64,000 nucleotides of DNA from NCBI GenBank assembly GCA_025084515.1, contig JAJAGP010000968.1, positions 1 through 64,000 of the forward strand, read 5' to 3'. The notes below the pieces were generated by a model. The model was not told the origin of the DNA. It made no database searches and saw only the letters and a program-made list of their open reading frames with translations. This DNA is from Ancistrus triradiatus. Lineage: Eukaryota > Chordata > Actinopteri > Siluriformes > Loricariidae. Positions 59,716 through 64,000 of this stretch are shown here, in pieces; within the stretch, counting starts at the first letter, position 1, and each line of letters starts with the position of its first letter. Both the position numbers and the translations under genes were made by a program.

Positions 59716-59782
59716 ATGTGCGTGGAGTTATCGAGAAGAACAGACGAGCTGGACTCTTCACCTGCACTGATGTTTCCAGCAG
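59716..59782 (+). CDS. camkmt: camkmt internal coding exon d
   Basis: 67-nt exon. Its first two bases complete an Asn codon, then 21 codons read V-R-G-V-I-E-K-N-R-R-A-G-L-F and T-C-T-D-V-S-S, ending with two bases (AG) before the donor GTGAGC. This matches the CAMKMT helix NVRDIITRNQKAG and the strand after it. The acceptor (CTATATCAG) has no polypyrimidine tract but has a U12-type branch site 11 nt upstream. The next exon should begin with a V-L-R-W-like segment. It was not found up to position 64000, so the catalytic C-terminal half lies outside the window. Confidence 0.93.
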
Positions 59783-60259
59783 GTGAGCTCTCTTTTATGA
59801 TTCTAACTTCACCCTTCTGGACTGTCCACTACATTTACTAAGACTTTGTTTACTTGGTTATTTAAACCCAAATAACTGCTTAAAACAGCTTAAATCCATC
59901 CATTTCTCTACATACTTTATTAGTCCTATTTGCTCTGTTCTCAAATGGTCAGGATCCCCACAGGAACACAACAGGTATATCAATAGTATTCAAGTGCTAT
60001 TTGGGTGGTGGATGATTCTCAGAACTGCAGCAGCACTGCTGTGTCTAATCTAAAACCTCATTGAGTAGGCTAGACTAAGACTAGACTAAAACAAGGCTAA
60101 AACTCCTTACTGCTGTAAGGAGAAGTAATAGAAGATGGCTGTTTCATGTCTGTTATATCTTATACCAGGTGTTAACATAATGAATGTTCAGTACTGATGT
60201 ATCCTGTGGTTTTTTGCATGTATGTGATGAGTTTGTTTATTAGTTATGTTTGTTTGTTA

Positions 60260-60475
60260 GTTTATTCAATGTCACATCAGCATCAATGGCTATATTCACA
60301 ACAGACACAAAATTATATCAACACACTAGTCATGGGCAAGAGGAAACCGGAGTACCCAGAGTAAACCCACGCAGACACAGGGAGGACATGCACAGACAGG
60401 GTCCGGGGTTGGGATCGAACCGGGGATCTCAGAGCTTGAGGCGACAGCCGCCTTTATGTGTTGAGTATCCGCAGC
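60260..60475 (-). repeat. tRNA-headed SINE, minus orientation
   Basis: Tail reversed at 60270-60310 (CAGCATCAATGGCTATATTCAC), body GAGGAAACCGGAGTACCCAGAGTAAACCCACG, box B GGGATCGAACCGGGG at 60412-60426. It is in the intron downstream of camkmt exon d. Confidence 0.82.
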
Positions 60476-60479
60476 TTAT

Positions 60480-61090
60480 CAATGGCCTAATCACCCTGCT
60501 TAGTGCCAGCGAAGATGGTCACCTACCTTCGCCTTGCCCTCTGAAACAAGTTGTCCTTGTAACTATGTATCAGCTAGTGATTCTCTAACCTTATTGAACA
60601 AATTGAATGTGGGCCAGATATGCTAAATGCACATTCAGTACCACCTCTTAGCCACCGGTTTTCATCACTGGAAGTGTGGTACTCCTAAACATGATAAATC
60701 TCAAAAACACTTTGCTTTTATTAACAGAACACAAAACTCATACATGTAATAATTCTAAATTATCAGATTACAGGTACATTTCTTTTTAAGGAAAATTAAG
60801 TTTCTCTATACTGAGGTGCATCAGAATAAATGTTCCGTGCAGGAATTTTTCATTCTGCAGTCACTGTACCAACTTTGCGAGATCTATTTCATACTTTTCC
60901 ATTATTATCAATTCAGTGTACCGGTCGGTAGGCTAAAAGTTATAGTTAAATTAAATTTGAAAAATATGGTTAAATATGAAATGACTAATAAGGTGGTGTC
61001 ATTTTAAAAATCCTCAATTAAAAAGCTAACATGAGAAATGGCACGTTCCATGCTGGCTAACAACAAACAGATCTGCAATTTGAAGGTAGT
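60480..61090. other. camkmt intron, unique sequence
   Basis: No element or exon recognised. Confidence 0.4.
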
Positions 61091-61095
61091 TTACT

Positions 61096-61681
61096 ATCGT
61101 ATTTTCCGGGCTATAAAGCGCACCGGGTTATAAGGCGCGATATCAATGATCGACTGCTAACGGGTATATTTTCATACATAAAGCGCACCGGGTTATAAGG
61201 TGCATGAAATGAAACAAAACTCTTAAGTTCCCCTCCGAAGCTCAGTTGGGTCTTACCTGGCGCAGGGCGGTTCTTCTTGCTTCCTCCACTTCCGTACCAT
61301 TGATTCGTTAATGTTGAATTCTCTCGCAGCTGCTCTATGTCCATGTTGTACTGCGTGACTGATAGCGTTGTGTTTGAAAGCCGCTTCGAAAATGAATGAA
61401 TGAATGCACGTACCCTAATGCTGAAGCACATACCGTATTACTCCGCTATGCTGCGCACTACGGTTGCCGTAAGCTTCGTAACTTACCAAGGCCGTGCTTG
61501 CTAAAACATTTTGACAGATTTATGAGCGCCGTTTCTTGTACCATCTACAATCGGTTCTAGGTCAGAAAGCACAACCAGAATTAATTCATACATTAGGCGC
61601 ACCACATTATAAGGCGCACTGTCGATTTTTGAGAAAGTTAAAGGATTTTAAGTGCGCCTTATGGTCCGAAAAATACGGTAA
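61096..61681 (-). mobile_element. Second copy of the pogo-like MITE, minus orientation
   Basis: Left end CGTATTTTCCGGGCTATAAAGCGC, right end GCGCCTTATGGTCCGAAAAATACGG. On the minus strand the same Brinker-type region occurs (complement of 61266-61345), truncated at the same place as in 39606-40187. It differs by small indels, so the domain frame is broken. Confidence 0.85.
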
Positions 61682-63050
61682 ATTGCTAATAAGTATTAGT
61701 AGTAAAGTGTTTGTAGTTCTTTCACTTTTTAAATTCTCATTGGTGTTCTTACGTTTTCATGTTATTACTCTTTTGCTTTAGTTACAGCCTTGTGTACAGA
61801 TACAGTGAGGTATAATTTCTTTTTTTAAGCAGAGTTCAGGTACTGGAATTGCTATCGGAAGAGAAAATCTGAGATCAGTGCATCTCTAATATCAATATCC
61901 GTGTGTAAGTGTGAGAACCTCAAGTATCTGAGTCACATAACCTGACAGTAAAGATCCTGAGTTCGTAATTGTGTTCAAGACAGTGATAGCACAGTTGTTA
62001 ATTTGCTGGACTATTGACAAGAATGTCCAGAGTTCAAGGTCCAGCACTTCCAAGCTGCCACTGTTGAGCTTAATTTCTTGGGTTGTGCTTTGCACCACTG
62101 TATCAGTGGTAACTCATAATTGTAAAGGTAATACTTGAGGCCCCTATTAAGAAAACACTTCCACTTTTCCTGTGTTTCCTAAAACATGGCTCACATTCTG
62201 AGAACTGGCATCCAAATGCATTATCATCCAAAGTAATTTTGATGTTCAGTGATCTAACCGCTCTCCTCCACAATCCTCCCTCCTCTCTCCATATTTACCC
62301 TGGGCTGATGAAGTGCAAGTGTAAATGTATAATTAGCCTACATTACTTTGATTGTTTTCTTTAGAGATTAGGCTTCCTGTCAGAGCATGCGCTTTAAGAG
62401 GGGTGAAGGTCGCGCATGATTGGACGAGGGAGGGGGATTCTCTATCTCAAGGTAATAAGTGGTGTGGATCCCCACTGAGAGAGGAGATTGTATTTCCAGA
62501 AGACGTAATTTTTGTTTACTGACTGTTAATAATGGCTAATTAATAATCACATTCGCCTGCATGCAAATAAACCCTAGCACAGAAGGAGGAGAAAGAAAGA
62601 GAAAAAGAAAGCATTTTAGCTGTCCGTACCTCGACAAGAGTCTGTGGAGGTTATGTACATTGGTCTGAGAGTGAGAGTTTGATTAGACCAGGACTTAAAA
62701 ACAAATTACCATAGCCAACATATCAACATGTACTTAAATAATAATGAAAAACCTGCTGACTTCATAGATTTATTGAATTCCTTACAAAAAAAACAGAAAA
62801 ATATACCATATATTATTATATTATGTGAAATCAAACACTGCAACAATGCTGTTCTTATGCGGTTATATCCGACATTTTAATCAAACAAACAAGAACAAAT
62901 CCAAGCATTATTATATTACGTATCATTTTAAATCTGTGAGTATTTAATATATACACATTTATAACTTCTGCCACAACTTTTCTCTTCCAGTGTTACACTC
63001 GGTGTAATTTTTTATTTTTTTATGTGGATCTAAAATGCCTAAAGGATAAA
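61682..63050. other. camkmt intron or flank, mostly unique
   Basis: 61960-62100 contains CTGGACTATTGACAAGAATGTCCAGAG and CCAGCACTTCCAAGCTGCCACTGTTG, fragments of a fish dispersed repeat. 62340-62600 is balanced and repeat-free (GGCTAATTAATAATCACATTCGCC). No V-L-R-W-type camkmt exon was seen. Confidence 0.4.
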
Positions 63051-64000
63051 CAGTGGGGCAAAAAAGTATTTAGTCAGCCACTGATTGTGCAAGTTCTTCT
63101 ACTTAGAAAGATGAGAGAAGTCTCTAACTTTCATCATAGGTACACTTCAGCGATGAGAGACAAAATGACAAAAGAAATCACATTGTAGGATTTTTAAAGA
63201 TTAATTGTAAATGATGGTGGAAAATAAGTATTTGGTCAATAACAAAAGTTCAGTTCAATACTTTGTAACGTAATCTTTGTTGGTAATGACAGAGGTCAAA
63301 CTTTTTTTGTAAGTCTTCACCAGGTTTGCACACACTGTAGCTGGTATTTTGGCCCATTCCTCCATGCAGATCTCCTCTAGAGCAGTGATGTTTTGGGGCT
63401 GTTGCTGGGCAACATGGACTTTCAACTCCCTTCACAATTTTCTGTGGGGTTGAGGTCTGGAGACTGGCTAGGCCACTCCAGGAGCTTGAAATGCTTTTTA
63501 CGGAGCCACTCCTTTGTTGCCCATGTTTGGGATCATTGTCATGCTGGAAGACCCAGCCACGTTCCATCTTCAATGCTCTCACTGATGAAAGGAGGTTTTG
63601 GCTTAAAATCTCACGATACATGACCCCGTTCATTCTTCCTTTTAACACGGATCAGTCGTCCTGTCCCCTTTGCAGAAAAACAGCCCCAAGGCATAATGTT
63701 TCCACCCCCATGCTTCACAGTAGTATGGCGCAACTCAGCATTCTTCTTCCTCCAAGCACGCAAGTTGAGTTTCTACCAAAAAGTTGTATTTTAGTTTCAT
63801 CTGACCACATGATATTCTCCCAATCCTCCTCTGGATCATCCATATGCTCTCTGTCAAACTTCAGACGGGCCTGGACATGTACTGGCTTAAGCAGGGGGAC
63901 ACGCCTGACACTGCAGGATCTAAGTCCCCTCTTGGCGTAGTGTGTTACTGATGGTAGCCTTTGTTAGTTTGGTCCCAGCTCGCTGCAGGTCATTCATCAG
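63051..64000 (-). mobile_element. CAGTGGGGCAAAAAAG-family Tc1, runs off the window
   Basis: The left TIR starts at 63051 (the expected TA reads AA). The minus-strand transposase is read from the C-terminus: the frame 63648-63250 begins M-L-K-G-R-M-N-G-V-M-Y-R-E-I-L and includes G-W-V-F-Q-H-D-N-D-P-K-H (second catalytic Asp) before a frameshift. The upstream N-terminal part continues past 64000, so completeness cannot be judged. Confidence 0.92.

Noticed and set aside
60405..60430. tRNA T-arm-like GGGATCGAACCGGGG
   Set aside because: Part of a reversed SINE body, same reason.
61111..61431. 106-codon minus-strand frame as a gene
   Set aside because: Out-of-frame reading of the pogo-like MITE; the binding-domain frame is a different one and is broken in this copy.
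60000..63050. Next camkmt exon (V-L-R-W segment)
   Set aside because: Read in all + frames between repeats; nothing flanked by AG and GT matched.

Overview
The window is nuclear DNA of a teleost fish. The evidence is a dense load of Tc1-like DNA transposons in several families, a V-SINE-like tRNA-headed repeat, an RTE-type LINE tail ending in the codons C-G-D-P-stop, pogo-like, hAT-like and Harbinger-like relics, and many dinucleotide microsatellites. The repeat families resemble those of ostariophysan fishes such as catfishes, characins or zebrafish relatives, but the species cannot be named from the sequence. There is no sign of bacterial or phage DNA.

The only host gene I can support is camkmt (calmodulin-lysine N-methyltransferase), on the + strand at the right-hand end. 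Four consecutive internal coding exons lie at 51048-51108, 55193-55247, 57216-57279 and 59716-59782. They join in one open frame and encode the start of the class I methyltransferase fold, including the SAM-binding ELGGG motif. The first and last parts of the gene were not found and are probably outside the window. The 57280-59715 intron carries a minor-spliceosome (U12-type) donor and branch point, the most distinctive gene-level signal here. Sequence left of 51 kb is either an earlier camkmt intron or the 5' intergenic region.

Layout: 1-5 kb is nested transposon debris (Tc1 relics, a Tc1/Tc3-like element cut by an RTE LINE, SINE fragments). 5-7.5 kb is mostly unique, with one perfect hairpin. 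7.5-9.1 kb is an almost complete Tc1 element with 212-bp inverted repeats. 9.3-21 kb alternates Tc1 copies with short repeats and a diverged 165-bp tandem duplication. 21-25.3 kb holds long compound microsatellites, SINEs and a fold-back Tc1. 25.3-32.6 kb and 43.2-51 kb are relatively repeat-poor, with islands that look like conserved non-coding DNA. 32.6-43.2 kb contains nested Tc1 copies, palindromic MITEs, a pogo-like element and a SINE split by a Tc1. 51-64 kb holds the camkmt exons, another Tc1, a second pogo-like copy and a Tc1 running off the right edge.

In tetrapods camkmt neighbours SIX3 and SIX2 and its introns lie in their regulatory domain. The AT-motif-rich unique islands may therefore be enhancers of those homeobox genes. 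That is inference from known synteny, not something the sequence proves.
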